The position numbers and the translations under genes are program-made. Of a DNA stretch of 64,000 nucleotides, positions 29,954-43,756 are shown piece by piece (the stretch's first letter is position 1; the number at the start of each line of letters is the position of its first letter). This DNA comes from Spiroplasma endosymbiont of Asaphidion curtum. Lineage in GTDB: Bacteria > Bacillota_I > Bacilli_A > Mycoplasmatales > Nriv7. The notes below the pieces were generated by a model that was not told where the DNA came from, did not search any database, and saw nothing but the letters and a program-made list of their open reading frames with translations. Location: contig NZ_OZ035001.1 of assembly GCF_964031085.1 (NCBI RefSeq), positions 620,001 to 684,000 on the forward strand, in the 5' to 3' direction.

Positions 29954-31729
29954 ATGACAACAAATCAAAAAAACAAACTAAATAACAAAATTGAAATCTT
30001 CAATGAAAATCAAACATCTAACAAAGATAATGAAATTATTATTGATGATATTAGAAATACTAAAGTATTTGCCCTTGGTGGCTTAGAAGAAGTTGGGAAA
30101 AATACTTATTGTATTGAACACGATAATGAAATTATCATTATTGACGCTGGTGTTAAATTTCCTGAAGGAATATTACTAGGAATTGATGCGATTATTCCTG
30201 ACTATACATATTTAAAAGAAAATGCTAAAAAAGTAAAAGCAATATTTATTACTCACGGCCATGAAGACCATATTGGTGGTATTCCTTATCTTTTAAAAGA
30301 AATTGATATTCCCTTTATTTATGCACCAAGACTAGCAGCGGCATTAATTCGTGAACGGTTAAAAGAATTTAATATTGGTCAAAAAACAAAAATCATTGAA
30401 ATTGATGGTAGCAATGAAGATCAAAATAAAATGAAAGGTCTTCTAAAAAACTTTCAACTTAAATATTTTGCTGTTAATCATTCAATCCCTGATGCTTTTG
30501 GAATTGCTATTAACACTCCTAATGGTAAAGTTGTTACCACTGGTGATTACAAATTTGATTGAACACCATTAGGTCATAAAGCAGATTTAGAAGAAATGGC
30601 AAAAATGGGGCAAGCCGGTGTTACCTTATTTTTATCAGACTCAACTAATTCTGAAGTTGAAGGTTATACAATGACTGAAACAAAAATTATTAAAAATATT
30701 AGTGATTACTTTTTAAAAGCTAAAGGACGAATCTTAATTTCTACTTTTGCTTCTAATGTCCATCGGATTCAACAGATTATTGAGGTAGCACAAAAATATA
30801 ATCGCAAAATTTTAATTTTTGGTCGTAGTTTAGAACGAATTATTAAAATTATTCGTGAAATGGGGCATTTAAAGATTTCTGATAAACAATTTATTAAACC
30901 TCACGAAACTGGCCAATATCATAAAAATGAAATCTTAATTATTTGTACTGGTTCCCAAGGAGAGCCAATGGCGGCACTTTCACGAATTTCAACTGGAACT
31001 CATAAAGCAATCTCTATTATTCCTGGCGATACTGTTATCTTTTCTTCTAGTCCTATCCCTGGAAATCAAGCTAGTGTTGAAATGGTTGTTAATCGCTTAT
31101 CACGCTTAGGAGCTAATGTTTTAGAAAACTCCTCATTTAATTCTTTACATACATCAGGACACGCTTCGCAAGAAGAACAAAAACTAATGCTAACCTTAAT
31201 TAAACCAACATACTTTATGCCAATGCATGGTGATTATCGCATGTTAAAAGCACACGGACAAACTGCAGAAAGCGTTGGTGTTGCTAAAGAAAATATCTTT
31301 ATTTGTGCCAATGGTGACCAAATTAATCTTTACAAAGGTAAAGCTATTCTTGGAAAAAGAATTGAAGCTAGTGCAATTTATGTTGATGGTAAAGATACTT
31401 CTGGTTTAACAACAAGAATAACTCGTGATCGACAAATTCTTGCTAATGATGGTTTAATTGCTGTTGTTGTTTCCATTAATAGTCAGACTAATGAATTACT
31501 ATGTAATCCAACAATTATCTCTCGTGGTTCATTTTATGTTAAAGATTCCAGTGCTCTGATCGCTGAATCAATTAACATTGTAACAAGAGCAATCAAAAAG
31601 GTATTAACTAGTAACCATCCTACTTTCGGAGCAATCAAAAAAGAAATTAAAGAAACTCTAAGTCCTTATATTTCAAAAATAAAACGAAGAAATCCTTTAA
31701 TAATTCCTGTAATTTTAAACAAAAAATAA
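29954..31729 (+). CDS. rnj: Ribonuclease J
   Basis: 591 aa with UGA as Trp. Metallo-beta-lactamase/beta-CASP RNase for mRNA decay and rRNA processing. Motifs: VFALGGLEEVGKNTYCIE, FITHGHEDHIGGIPYLL (zinc HxHxDH), NHSIPDAFG, TTGDYKFDWTP, SDSTNSE, TCTGSQGEP-like ICTGSQGEPMAAL, TSGHAS and PTYFMPMHGDYRML. The C-terminal domain ends KSKIKRRNPLIIPVI-like residues. An upstream in-frame ATG at 29933 would place the RBS GTGAGGTG inside the gene, so 29954 is preferred. RnjA versus RnjB was not resolved. Confidence 0.93.
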
Positions 31730-31767
31730 AAAAATTTACTTAAGTAAATCTTAAGTAAATTTTTTTA
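31730..31767 (+). terminator. Terminator after rnj
   Basis: Hairpin AAATTTACTTAAG / CTTAAGTAAATTT followed by T5 separates rnj from the convergent lipoprotein gene. It can work in both directions. Confidence 0.85.
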
Positions 31768-31780
31768 TACTATATACTAT

Positions 31781-33340
31781 CTATTCAATCGCTAAACCAT
31801 ATCAAAAATTAGCATCTTGTAAAAGATTTAAAGAAAAAAAACCAAATTTTAATTCAACATTAACTCCTTTTAAGCCTGAATGCGAGTCTCAAGAACCTAT
31901 GCTTCCCATTTTATTTCCAGTAACAGTGATTAAAATTTTATCAGTCAAAGACTTAAAACCTTTAAATTTTTTCTTTTGCAATAACTGCTCATTATGATTA
32001 ACAATTGCGGAGTTAAAAATCCCTTGAAATTTTGTACCTACATTAAAAACCTTATTTTGCCTACTATCACCAGTAAGGTTCACATAAGTTCTTCATACTT
32101 CTTTAGGAATTATCAAATATAGAGAATTTTTATTAGGACCGCGATATGTTTTCTTTTCACAAAAAACATTTAAAAAATAATACATCATAACTTCAGCAAT
32201 ATTTAATAATTGAGTCTCAAATGCTCCTTTAGTAACTTTAATCTTCATATTTTCTAAAGCAATTCTCTGCAATGGTAATTGAAAATAAGTAGCATTTCAA
32301 AAAGTAAATGTAAAATTTCCTAATAAAATCTCTTTACTATCTGGCATTTCACGAAAATTAGGATTATTTATCTTAAAATTTGCATCTTCAATAATAAATC
32401 TCTTTATTTTATCAGACATTTCTCCATTATCAGAAACTTTCAAAAATTCCAAATATTCCTCAGGCTTTGTTTTTGAATTTAAAGAATTTATTAATAGGTT
32501 TGTTTTTAATAAACCATTAGAAATATTTAATTTTCCTTTAGTATTACCATTAATTTGTTTTAAGATTTGATTTTGAATATTTTTCTTATTTAAAGCTTGA
32601 AATTCCAGCCATTCTAAATTAAAAGTAATATTATTACTAATATGGTTCTTTACTAACTCAGTTAACTCAGCCCTTTTATTCACAAAAGTATCTTTATCCT
32701 GTGTTAAATAAATATCAAGATAAATATTATGGGCCGCTTGCCCTTGCTTTAAAAGCAAATCAAGTTCAATTTCTAATTTTAGTTTATAAACATAATAATC
32801 ATTACTATTACTAGACTCACTAACTAAATGTTCTACTCGACTATTAGAATTTTTTAAATCGCCAAGAACTTTAACCATTTGGTCAAAAGATACTTCTGTT
32901 ACATTAAATCTAGCCTTTTCATTAGTAAAACTTGCTGGGGTATTTATATTCGCAAAATAAACCATTTCTGTTTTAAGTTTCTTGTTAAGAGATGCAATTA
33001 AATCATTTTGCAATATTCTCAAAATATTTTGGCAAATTTCTTTTTTATTTTCTAAAACTACAACTTCTGTTTGTGCCCTTTCAACTAATGGTATCATAGT
33101 ATTTTTAATATCGGAATCACTTATCCTTAAAACATTAGCAGTAAAAATTTTTTCTCGATAATTTTTATTAACTTCCGTATCAATTAAATTTTTCGCTCGG
33201 ACAATCGGATCTATAACATTTTCTTCAGAATGTTCAAAACTACTATTACCATCACCATTATTTTTACTGCAAGCAACTATACTTAAAACAGGAACAGCAG
33301 TTAACAACATTGTTATAAAACATTTTAAAATATTTCTCAT
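31781..33340 (-). CDS. Large surface lipoprotein of unknown function
   Basis: 519 aa with UGA as Trp. Lipoprotein signal MRNILKCFITMLLTAVPVLS followed by lipobox SIVAC (Cys24) and a Ser/Asn/Glu-rich linker. The body has a charged, mixed alpha/beta composition without a recognised domain (...VLRISDSDIKNTMIPLVERA..., ...LENMKIKVTKGAFETQLL...). Mollicute lipoproteins of this kind are exposed at the membrane surface. RBS AGAAAGGTGG precedes ATG, and a TATAAT-like box lies in 33370-33395. Its role is unknown. Confidence 0.82.
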
Positions 33341-33477
33341 CTTACCACCTTTCTACTCTTTTATTAATTTATAATATTTTCTAATTCTATATATTATATT
33401 TTTAATTATAATTTATTTTCATTTTATTTCAATAGACTTGGTACATAACCCTCAATTTTATCTACTATTTTGATAAT

Positions 33478-34561
33478 AGACTTCTTGCATTACTTATTAA
33501 AATAATTACAAATTATTTGTAAATAAAAAATACTATATAGTAATTTCTAACTTTTATTAGGTTAATACTTATGGATTTTATTAAATGTGTAAATTTTGAC
33601 ACAACAAAAAATTATTTTATTATTTAAATTTAATTTTAAATAAATATTTTATGTTATCTATAATTGCAAATTATAAATTGAAGCAATTAAATTAAATCTT
33701 AAACTAAATCGTTTTCTACGATTACGATATTTTTCAGTAATAATTTTAAATTTTTTAAGAATAGCAAAAATATTTTCAATAATAATTCTCATTTTTGAAA
33801 TTAATTTATTATTATGTTTTTGTTCTTTATTTAAAGGGTTTTTCTTTGTTTTTTTCTTAGGTATTAGAACATTACTATGAATTTTTTGTATTCCTTGATA
33901 ACCATTATCAACTATTAATTTAGTATTTTTTAAAATTGGGATTTTTGATTCTTTAAATAAACAAAAATCATGCTTTTTACCGAGAGAAAAATTTGTTGCA
34001 ATAATTATTTTGCTTTCTTTTTCAATAATTACTTGTGTTTTAATAGTGTGTTTTTTCTTTTTTCCTGAATAAGATTGTTTTTGTCTTTTTTTGGGCGTTG
34101 AATGGGTGTTTCTGTAGCATCAATAATAATTGTTTTATCATTAAAATAATCATTTATTAATGCTTTTTTACCAGCAAGTTGTTGAAAATCAGGATGTTTG
34201 ATTAAAATATCTTCAATTCACTTGATATTTCGATAACAACTAGCTTCACTAATATCAAAACTTTTACCAAGATGAAAATAAGTACGATATTCTCGTCAAT
34301 ATGATAAAGTCATCAATAATCTATTTTCTAATGATAATTTATTATTTTTACCACCTCTTTTAAACTTTTTTAACTCAGCTTCTTTTAAAATATTTAACAT
34401 TTTATTAAAAGTACTTTGCTTTATTCCAGTTAATCGTAATAATTCTTTATCATTAATAAAATTAAATTTATCAAATTTCATAATCTTAAATTCCTTATAA
34501 TTTCTATTTTAAATATATTTTATAGAAATTTTGTTTAATAAATAAGTAATGCAAGAAGTCT
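33478..34561 (-). mobile_element. Complete IS5-A element inside a MITE
   Basis: 1084 bp with AAT on both sides (ttttgatAAT | IS | AATattattttc). The other MITE copies show the empty site, confirming the 3-bp duplication. Confidence 0.95.
33658..34481 (-). CDS. IS5-A transposase, made by -1 frameshift
   Basis: Same structure as 10076-10899: frame 0 from MKFDKFNF, seven-A slip site near 34095, all DDE motifs intact. The leader has one base different (tatagaaatt instead of tataggaatt). Confidence 0.85.
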
Positions 34562-34667
34562 AATATTATTTTCTAGATGAAGCACAAATATTAGATAAAT
34601 ATAAAGATGAAAGTGAATTTTATAGTTTGGTAGGTGCAAAATGTTATAGTTATGTACCAAGTCTATT

Positions 34668-34898
34668 AAAATAACGCATCTTTACTTTTGTTATTTTAAT
34701 TTTAAAATGATATTTTTCTTGACGAAAAATAGCTTCTAAATATTCACCACCAACACGATTTTTGCTATTACCTTTTTTAATAAAAGAAAATATCAATCAC
34801 AATAAAAATAAAAATAGATAAGCAACAAAAATAACACCTAATAAAAAACTAATAAGAATAAATAAAGCTTGATTAATAATTTCTAAATGATTTCACAC
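34668..34898 (-). pseudogene. Small membrane protein truncated by the MITE
   Basis: It starts at GTG 34898, seven bases after the folD stop, with GGAG in the folD 3' end. It reads VWNHLEIINQALFILISFLL, a long helix to about residue 40, then SFIKKGNSKNRVGGEYLEAIF. The frame runs into the MITE end (FNRLGT). Its position after folD, with a ribosome site, suggests a real cotranscribed gene whose end is lost. The function is unknown. Confidence 0.55.
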
Positions 34899-34904
34899 AA
34901 ATTA

Positions 34905-35810
34905 CTACTCCACGACTAAACTTTTATTATTCATATTAACAATATTTAAATTTTTCTTATTCATATTAATAACATACAAATCATAAACATTAGTTACTAA
35001 CATTGCGATTGTCATTGGTCCGATACCTCCAGGAACTGGAGTAATATAACTAACTTTTTCTTTAACTGTATCAAACTTAATATCACCACAAATCTTATTT
35101 GTTTCCAAATCACGAACAATAGCAACATCAATTACAATCGCATTAGATTTAATCATTGTTTCATCAATTAAATTGGCAACACCAACAGCACTAATAACAA
35201 TATCACTACTAATAGTATGCTTTTTTAAATCAACAGTATTTTCATTACATAATGTAACTGTTGCCCCTAAATGATGCAACATAATAGCCAAAGGTTTACC
35301 AACAAGATTACTTGTTCCAACCATTGTAACCGTTTTTTTAAAAACATCAATATTATATGCTTCTAACAGTTTAATTACTCCTAATGGGGTACAAGGAGCA
35401 ATCGTTTTTAACCCTTGAAATAACTTACCAGCATTAATATAATGTAAACCATCAGCATCTTTACGAGCATTAATATGATCTAAAATCCGATTTTTATTAA
35501 GATGTTTAGGTAATGGTAACTGCACCAAAATCGCATCAACCGTATCATCATTATTTACTTTATTAATTACTGTTAATAAGTCCTGCTCACTAACATTTTC
35601 ATTAAAAGTTTTTAAACTAACTTGAATTTCTAATTTTTCACAAACCTTTATTTTGTGATTAACATATACTTTTGATGCTTCTTCTGTTCCCACCAAAAAT
35701 ACTACTAAATGAGGCTTTCGTAAATTTTTTTCTAAATAATTACTAATATTGTTTTTCAAATTACTTTGAATTTCATTAGCAATCGCTTTTCCATCCATTA
35801 TAATTGCCAT
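34905..35810 (-). CDS. folD: Methylenetetrahydrofolate dehydrogenase/cyclohydrolase
   Basis: 301 aa. Bifunctional folate enzyme supplying formyl-tetrahydrofolate. Motifs: YVNHKIKVCEKL (catalytic Lys region), LVQLPLPKHL, DADGLHYINAGKL, PCTPLGVIKLLE, VGTSNLVGKPLA, and PVPGGIGPMTIAML. It follows ktrB by eleven bases with RBS AGGAGG, so it is probably cotranscribed. The C-terminal tail MNKKNLNIVNMNNKSL is longer than usual and looks like a small internal duplication (MNKKNLNIVNMNNK). Confidence 0.95.
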   Translation of the reverse strand: MAIIMDGKAIANEIQSNLKNNISNYLEKNLRKPHLVVFLVGTEEASKVYVNHKIKVCEKLEIQVSLKTFNENVSEQDLLTVINKVNNDDTVDAILVQLPLPKHLNKNRILDHINARKDADGLHYINAGKLFQGLKTIAPCTPLGVIKLLEAYNIDVFKKTVTMVGTSNLVGKPLAIMLHHLGATVTLCNENTVDLKKHTISSDIVISAVGVANLIDETMIKSNAIVIDVAIVRDLETNKICGDIKFDTVKEKVSYITPVPGGIGPMTIAMLVTNVYDLYVINMNKKNLNIVNMNNKSLVVE

Positions 35811-35821
35811 TATATTTCCTC

Positions 35822-37573
35822 CTATCCAATAGACACATCTTGTTCTAAATATGCAAACCGTTCAATTTCATTTTTTCTTGCTGCTAATAATAAAGTATTT
35901 GATACTCCTAATTGACCAATAAACATTAAACTAATTAAAAATAATTTACTGATAACACCATAATCAGAAAAACTTAGTCCAAAATCAGGAATTGTTGTTA
36001 AACCTGATGTTCCAAACGCCGACGAAGATATAAACAAAGCCTCAACAATCGACACCTGCACATTTTCGCTAACAATAATTAAAGACACCAAAAAGACAAT
36101 TAAAATCGCCATAATAAAAACTGCTGTTGCTCGCTTTGCTGTCTCATTAGGAACTTTAGCTTTAAACATATTAATATTATTTTTTCGTGTCGCACTAGCA
36201 ATAATACTCATCATAACTAATGCCAGCGTTGTCGTTCTAATTCCACCACCAGTAGAACTAGGTGATGCCCCAATCCACATCAAAATCGAAAAAATAAACT
36301 TTGAAGGCGATTTAAAATAACTAATATCAATCGTACTATATCCAGCACTTCTTGTTGAAAAAGTATTAAAAATAATCGCCATTAAAGTCTCAGCATTAGT
36401 ATTAGTAACATTTCTAATACCACCATCAATAAAAGTATTGCTGAACTTCGTTGGCACAAAATATTCAACCAAAATTACTGCTAAAATACCAATAAAAGAA
36501 ATTGAAAAATAATATATAACACTTATTTTAGTAAATAATGAAAAATTAACTTTAATACCACGATAACGTGCCACAGCCTTTTGCTTTAAATCATAAAAAA
36601 CAGGATAACCAATACCACCAATAATCAGTTGAACTAAAAAAACTACCTGAACAAAATATTGTGTCCGATAGGGACTTAAAGAATTAGGACCAATAATATC
36701 AAAACCAGCATTATTAGTAGCTGAAACCGAATGAAAAATCCCTGATCAAAAACTACTACCAAAATTTCGATAGTTAACATTGAAATTCTTAGTAATTAAT
36801 TGTTGCAAATAATCATTATTAATTATTTGTAAAAATCCTATAGAATTACTATCATATTTATTAGTAACACCATTAATAACTCGTGCTAATTCATTAGGAA
36901 ATTCCTTTCCCACAGTAACAAAATTTTCTCAATCAGAAACCTTGGCAATTAACATTTCTTTAAATTTATCTGGCGTATTAAACGATTTTCCTAATAGTTC
37001 AATAATTGAATTAATTGATTGTGATTTTAAAGAATCTAAATAATCAATTGGTGTAAAATAAAAATAAAAAAATAGCATCACTCCACCAGTAATTTCCACA
37101 ATTGCTAAAACATAAAAAGCATTTTTAATTAACTGTACGGTACCACCAAGTTTAGTATTACCTCTTTCTGATTGCAAAAGCATTCTTTCTTCAATGCTAA
37201 TATTTTTTCCAATTACAATAAACAAAATAATCTTTAAAGTCATAATTCCAATACCACCAATTTGAATTAGCAACAATAAAACAATTTGACCAAAAAAAGT
37301 TAAATCTTTAGCTGGCGATATTAAACTTAATCCAGTATCAGAAAATGCACTTGAAGCAGTAAACAATGCTGTTAAAAAATCTCATTGATAAGTCTTACTA
37401 ACAGCTCAAGGTGTCATTAATAAAATTGTTCCCACCAAAACAGCATATAAATAATTTCGCAAAATTTTCTTATTAACAGTATTACCAATAAAAATATTTT
37501 TAAAAACTTGACCAAGTTTTTTAAATCAAGTAAGATATTTTTTATTATTAGAAAATTTATCAATATCTTTCAT
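35822..37573 (-). CDS. ktrB: Potassium uptake transporter subunit KtrB
   Basis: 583 aa with UGA as Trp. TrkH/KtrB-type K+ channel-like transporter with four pore loops: FSDTGLSL, TNNAGFDIIG, TRSAGYSTID, and GTSGLTTIP; each carries the filter Gly. Multiple helices, including LLLIQIGGIGIMTLK and MFIGQLGVSN. An extra loop of about 90 residues (YLDSLKSQ to KNFNVNYRN) extends the second module. It is divergently transcribed from ktrA, and KtrA forms the cytosolic nucleotide-gated ring. Confidence 0.93.
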
Positions 37574-37698
37574 TCTGACCCTCGCGATGCCGATTACTCG
37601 TTTATTACCCAATTATACTATACTTAGATTATTATTTTAAGATAAAATATAGTATAATTTTGTGGTAATAGTTTCAAATATATAAGAGGTGACTTATA
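37574..37698. promoter_or_regulatory. Divergent ktrB/ktrA promoter region
   Basis: TATAAT at 37653-37658 faces ktrA. ATTATA at 37612-37617 (TATAAT on the minus strand) faces ktrB. The RBS of ktrA is AAGAGGTG, about ten bases before the ATG. The back-to-back promoters would allow joint control. Confidence 0.6.
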
Positions 37699-38388
37699 AT
37701 GGCAGCAAAAGAATTTTGTATAATTGGTTTAGGTAATTTTGGCACAGCAGTTGCTGAAACATTAGCGTCAATGAACCATAATGTCATTGTCATTGATAAA
37801 GATAATAGTAAAATCAAAAAAATTACCGGAAATTATGCTAACATTAACGGTTATGAATTAGATGCCACTGACTTAGAAGCATTAGAAAGTATTGGTATTA
37901 AAAATATTAATGACATTATTATTGCTATCGGTAGCGATATCCAATCATCAGTTCTAGTAGCAGCAAACTTAAAAGAACTTGAAATTACTAATATCATTGC
38001 TAAAGCTGTTGATTATCGCCATGAACACATTTTACGAGCAATTGGTATTAACCAAATTATTAAACCCGATATTTCCACAGGAAGACAAACTGCCCTAAAA
38101 GCCCTATGAGGTTTAGAAGTTGATATTAAAGATGTTGACGGTGAATTTAGTATTAGTTCTGCTGAAGCAACAAACAAAAATATCTTAGGAAAACCCCTTG
38201 AAGAAATCAAACTAATTAACAACAAAAGAGTTAATATCATTCGCATTGAACACAACAAAAAAATCATTTTTCCTGATGCCGATACTATTCTTAGTTACGG
38301 CGACGAAGTTCTATTCATTGCTAAAAACAAATACATCCAAGAAATCCACGAATATATTACTGGAGGAAAAGAAACCGAAGATATTTAA
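37699..38388 (+). CDS. ktrA: Potassium uptake regulatory subunit KtrA
   Basis: 229 aa with UGA as Trp. RCK protein: N-terminal Rossmann fold with FCIIGLGNFGTAVAETLA (GxGxxG) and VIDKDNSKIK (acidic end of beta 2), and a C-terminal RCK_C part (ILGKPLEEIKLINNKRV). Binds ATP/ADP or NAD and gates KtrB. Confidence 0.94.
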
Positions 38389-38417
38389 AAAAACAGCACA
38401 GTGTGCTGTTTTTTTGT
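38389..38417 (+). terminator. Bidirectional terminator between ktrA and gatB
   Basis: AACAGCACA and TGTGCTGTT hairpin with A and T runs on its two sides. Confidence 0.85.
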
Positions 38418-38425
38418 AAACTTAA

Positions 38426-39865
38426 TTATTTACTAATGTTTTCAGAAATTATTTCTTCAATAATCCTTTGTCCTATTTCAGGATTAACTTGTCCCTTAGT
38501 AACTTTCATTAAGTGTCCCATATAAAACTTTAACACCCTCTCAGGACGAGAATGATAATCTTTCAATATTTGTAGGTTTTCCAAAATAAACGGTTTAATT
38601 AAACTCCTAATTATCTTTTCATCATTTATTTGTTGTAAGTTAAGTTGTTTAATACTCTGTTCAACACTCATATTATTTTCTAGTAAATGTAATAACAATA
38701 TCTTCGCTTGTCTTTGCGATATTTCCTTTCGTTCTAAAATATTAACCATATATGCCAAATTAATTGGTGTTAACTGGGTATCTAATAAAGAACCATCTTT
38801 TTGTTTTAAATAAGCACTAATATCACCAATAAGCATATTTAATACCAAACGATAATGTTTAGTATGTTCAATTGTCTTTTCAAAAAAATTAGTTAATTCA
38901 ATATCTTGTAACAAAACATTAACTTCATTAATATGCAAACCATATGTTTCTACATAACGAGCTTGTTTTTGCGGATACGACTCTGGACTAGTATTAATAA
39001 TCTCTTCAATTCAATGTTGTTCTAAAATAATCGGAACTATATTTGGTTCTGGAAAATACTTATAATCAACCGTTGATTCTTTAGAACGCATTAAAATCGT
39101 TGTTTTTGTTTTTTCATCAAATCTTCGTGTTTCATTACCCTTTAAAGGCGTTCCTTGATTAATTAAATCAGTTTGTCGTTTAATTTCAAATTCAATCGCT
39201 CTTTTAACATTATTTAAAGAATTTAAATTTTTAACTTCCACGCGTTTAAAAAATTCCTTACTTTCTATCGGTCGTAAAGAAATATTAATATCACAACGAA
39301 ATGAACCTTCACTCATTTTAGCATTACTAACCCCTAAATGTAATAATGTCTTACGCAATGTTTCAATATAATTAATTGCCGTTTCAACATCATAAATAAC
39401 AGGTTCACTAACAATCTCAATTAAACCAATTCCAGCCCGATTATAATCTAATAAAGTAATATTATCTAAATGAATTTGTTTAGCTGTATCTTCTTCTAAA
39501 TGCAACCGCGTAATCAAAATATCTTGTTGCATATTATTAGAAGTAATCGTTAATTTACCATTACTACCAATTGGATTATTTTGTTGCGTTATTTGATATC
39601 CTTTAGGTAAATCGGGATAAAAATAATTCTTACGATCAAATGATAATACTGGATTAATCGTCATATTTAACGCTTGACACGCTCTAATAGCTAATACTAC
39701 TGCTTGTTTATTAATAGAAGGTAAACTTCCCGGATAACCTAAATCAATTTCATTTACTTGACTATTAGGAATATTAGCAAATGTTACCGGACTATTAGAA
39801 AACATCTTTGTTTTTGTTTTTAATTCAATATGAATTTCAATTCCAATAACAGGTTGTAATTTCAT
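38426..39865 (-). CDS. gatB: Asp/Glu-tRNA amidotransferase subunit B
   Basis: 479 aa with UGA as Trp. Subunit of GatCAB, which converts Glu-tRNA(Gln) to Gln-tRNA(Gln). It starts KLQPVIGIEIHIELKTKTKM, has LDLGYPGSLP-like DLGYPGSLPSIN, FDRKNYFYPDLPKGYQI, RLHLEEDTAK, DYNRAGIGLIEIVSEP, EGSFRCDINISLRP and DYKYFPEPNI. The C-terminal YqeY-like tail is present (HLMKVTKGQVNP). It starts four bases after gatA. Confidence 0.96.
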
Positions 39866-39868
39866 TAT

Positions 39869-41335
39869 TTATTTTTCCTTTCGATGATGACAAGAATTTT
39901 CAAAGTTAATAATTTTTTCAATTCCATAAGCAATATTTAACGCCTTTTGATCAGCAAATGGTAAACAATTAATTATCATTCCAAATGGCAATTCATTTAT
40001 TAAACCAATTGGAATTGTAATTGAAGGTGCACCCGAAAAATTAGCTAATAACAACGCATCATTTGTTAAGTTATTAACATCACTTAACTCTAATTTATGA
40101 TTAATAGTTTTCTCAATTGTCGGAGCATCACCACCAGATGCTGGCAATAATAGTCCATCATAATCAGTAAAAATTTTTTCAAAATGATCAACAATTTTTC
40201 GTCGCACCTTTTTTGCTTGTAAAAATAATTCCTGTTGATTTGCTTGTGACAAAGCATATGTCCCAATAACATATCTTCTTTTAACTGTCTTTCCCAATAC
40301 ACTACGACTTTTAATCATAATATTTTGATAAGAATCATCATCTTTACTAATTCGTTTCCCAAAATTAATTGCTGTTAAATTACTTTGCGAACTAGTAGCT
40401 TCCGCAAAAGAAATAACCATATAAACCGGTAATAATGCCTTTAATAAATCAAGGGGAAAATCAATATCCTCAATAAGTAAACCTTGTTCTTTTAATTTAC
40501 TAATTACCGAAGACCACAAAACTCCAGTTAACGGTCGTAAACCATCATTAACCGACTTAATTGTTGCCAAACGATATTTTTTAATATCAGCACTAAGATT
40601 TTGCAAATAATCTTTTTCCTTTGCTTGCTGACTAGTCAAATCATTAGCATCAAACTTAACAGTCGCATCCATAACAATTGCACAATCACGAACAGTATTA
40701 GCAAGTACACCAACAGTATCTAAAGAAGGTGCATAGGGAAATAACCCATAACGAGAAATAAGCCCATAAGTTGGTTTAATACCAACAATCCCTGTATACG
40801 ATGCTGGTTTTCTAATCGAATCACCCGTATCACTTGCCAAGGCAAACGGAATAACACCCAAAGCAACCAACGCCGCACTTCCTGATGAACTACCCCCCGT
40901 AATATGATTTTTATTTCATGGATTATAAACAAAACCCGTAAAACTATCCAAACCGGTGCCACCCATTCCTAATTCATCAAGCGTTGTTTTAGCAATATTA
41001 ACAGCTTGATAATCATTAATATCTTTAACTACTTTACTATCAAATGTAGGCACAAAATTTTCCAAAATTTTTGTTCCCCCACTAGTTACAATATTCTTAG
41101 TTGCTAAATTATCTTTAACCGCATAAGGTATAGCAAATAAATAATTATCTTCAGGAATCGACATTGATTCCAAATGTTTAGCAATGACCATCGCTTCTTC
41201 TTCTAATAATTTAACAACACCATTATAATGTTCATATTTTTTTGCCTTAGCAATAGCATCACGAACAATTTTAATCGGTGATGTTTTCTTCTGTAATAAT
41301 TGTTGATGTAAAAATTCAATTGTCATTTTCATCAT
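39869..41335 (-). CDS. gatA: Asp/Glu-tRNA amidotransferase subunit A
   Basis: 488 aa with UGA as Trp. Amidase subunit that releases ammonia from glutamine. Catalytic triad visible: Lys in IPYAVKDNLATKN, then HITGGSSGSSAALVALG (amidase signature Ser), and ALASDTGDSIRKPASYTGI (nucleophile Ser). The start ATG overlaps the gatC stop as TAATG, showing translational coupling. Later in-frame ATG codons within the first four residues are also possible. Confidence 0.96.
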
Positions 41336-41628
41336 TATTCAACCACCCTATTAATAACAATATAATCATCTTTTACTTCTCACGCATTTTGTAAAACAAT
41401 TGATTGTTCATTAATCATTACATTATCATCTTCGCGTAATAAATGTTGTGAATTTAAAAATGGATAATGCATTGGTTCATAACCTTCCACATCAATTGTC
41501 TGTACTAACTTCATTTGTTCTAAGATAATATAAAACTCTTCTGCTAATAATTTATACTCTTCTTCTTCTAACTCTAGCATTAAATTATTAGTAATTTCTC
41601 GTAATAATTCCGAAGTAATATTTTCCAC
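41335..41628 (-). CDS. gatC: Asp/Glu-tRNA amidotransferase subunit C
   Basis: 97 aa with a UGA Trp in LQNAWEVKDDYIVINRVVE. It has the small GatC pattern LLAEEFYIILEQMKLVQTI, then VEGYEPMHYPF and LREDDNV. It bridges GatA and GatB. It begins six bases after ligA and overlaps gatA, so ligA-gatC-gatA-gatB form one operon. Confidence 0.93.
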
Positions 41629-41634
41629 TACTAC

Positions 41635-43641
<2,007 letters not shown>

Positions 43642-43671
43642 CCGAGCCACCCCATAATATTTCACCATTAA

Positions 43672-43677
43672 ATTATA
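43672..43677 (-). promoter_or_regulatory. -10 box of the ligA-gatCAB operon
   Basis: TATAAT on the minus strand, about 30 bases before the ligA start, with the RBS GGGGTGG between them. Confidence 0.55.
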
Positions 43678-43756
43678 ACATACATTAATTATGACTAATT
43701 ACCTCATAATTTAATAAATTAAACTTTAACTATTACTAAATAAAAAGTCAATCAAT

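Larger units (their letters stand above)
33434..34664 (-). mobile_element. 144-bp MITE interrupted by an IS5-A copy
   Basis: Both MITE ends (AGACTTGGTACATAAC and its complement) are present. Removing the 1084-bp IS5-A and one AAT copy restores exactly 144 bp. It truncated the membrane-protein gene downstream of folD. Confidence 0.92.
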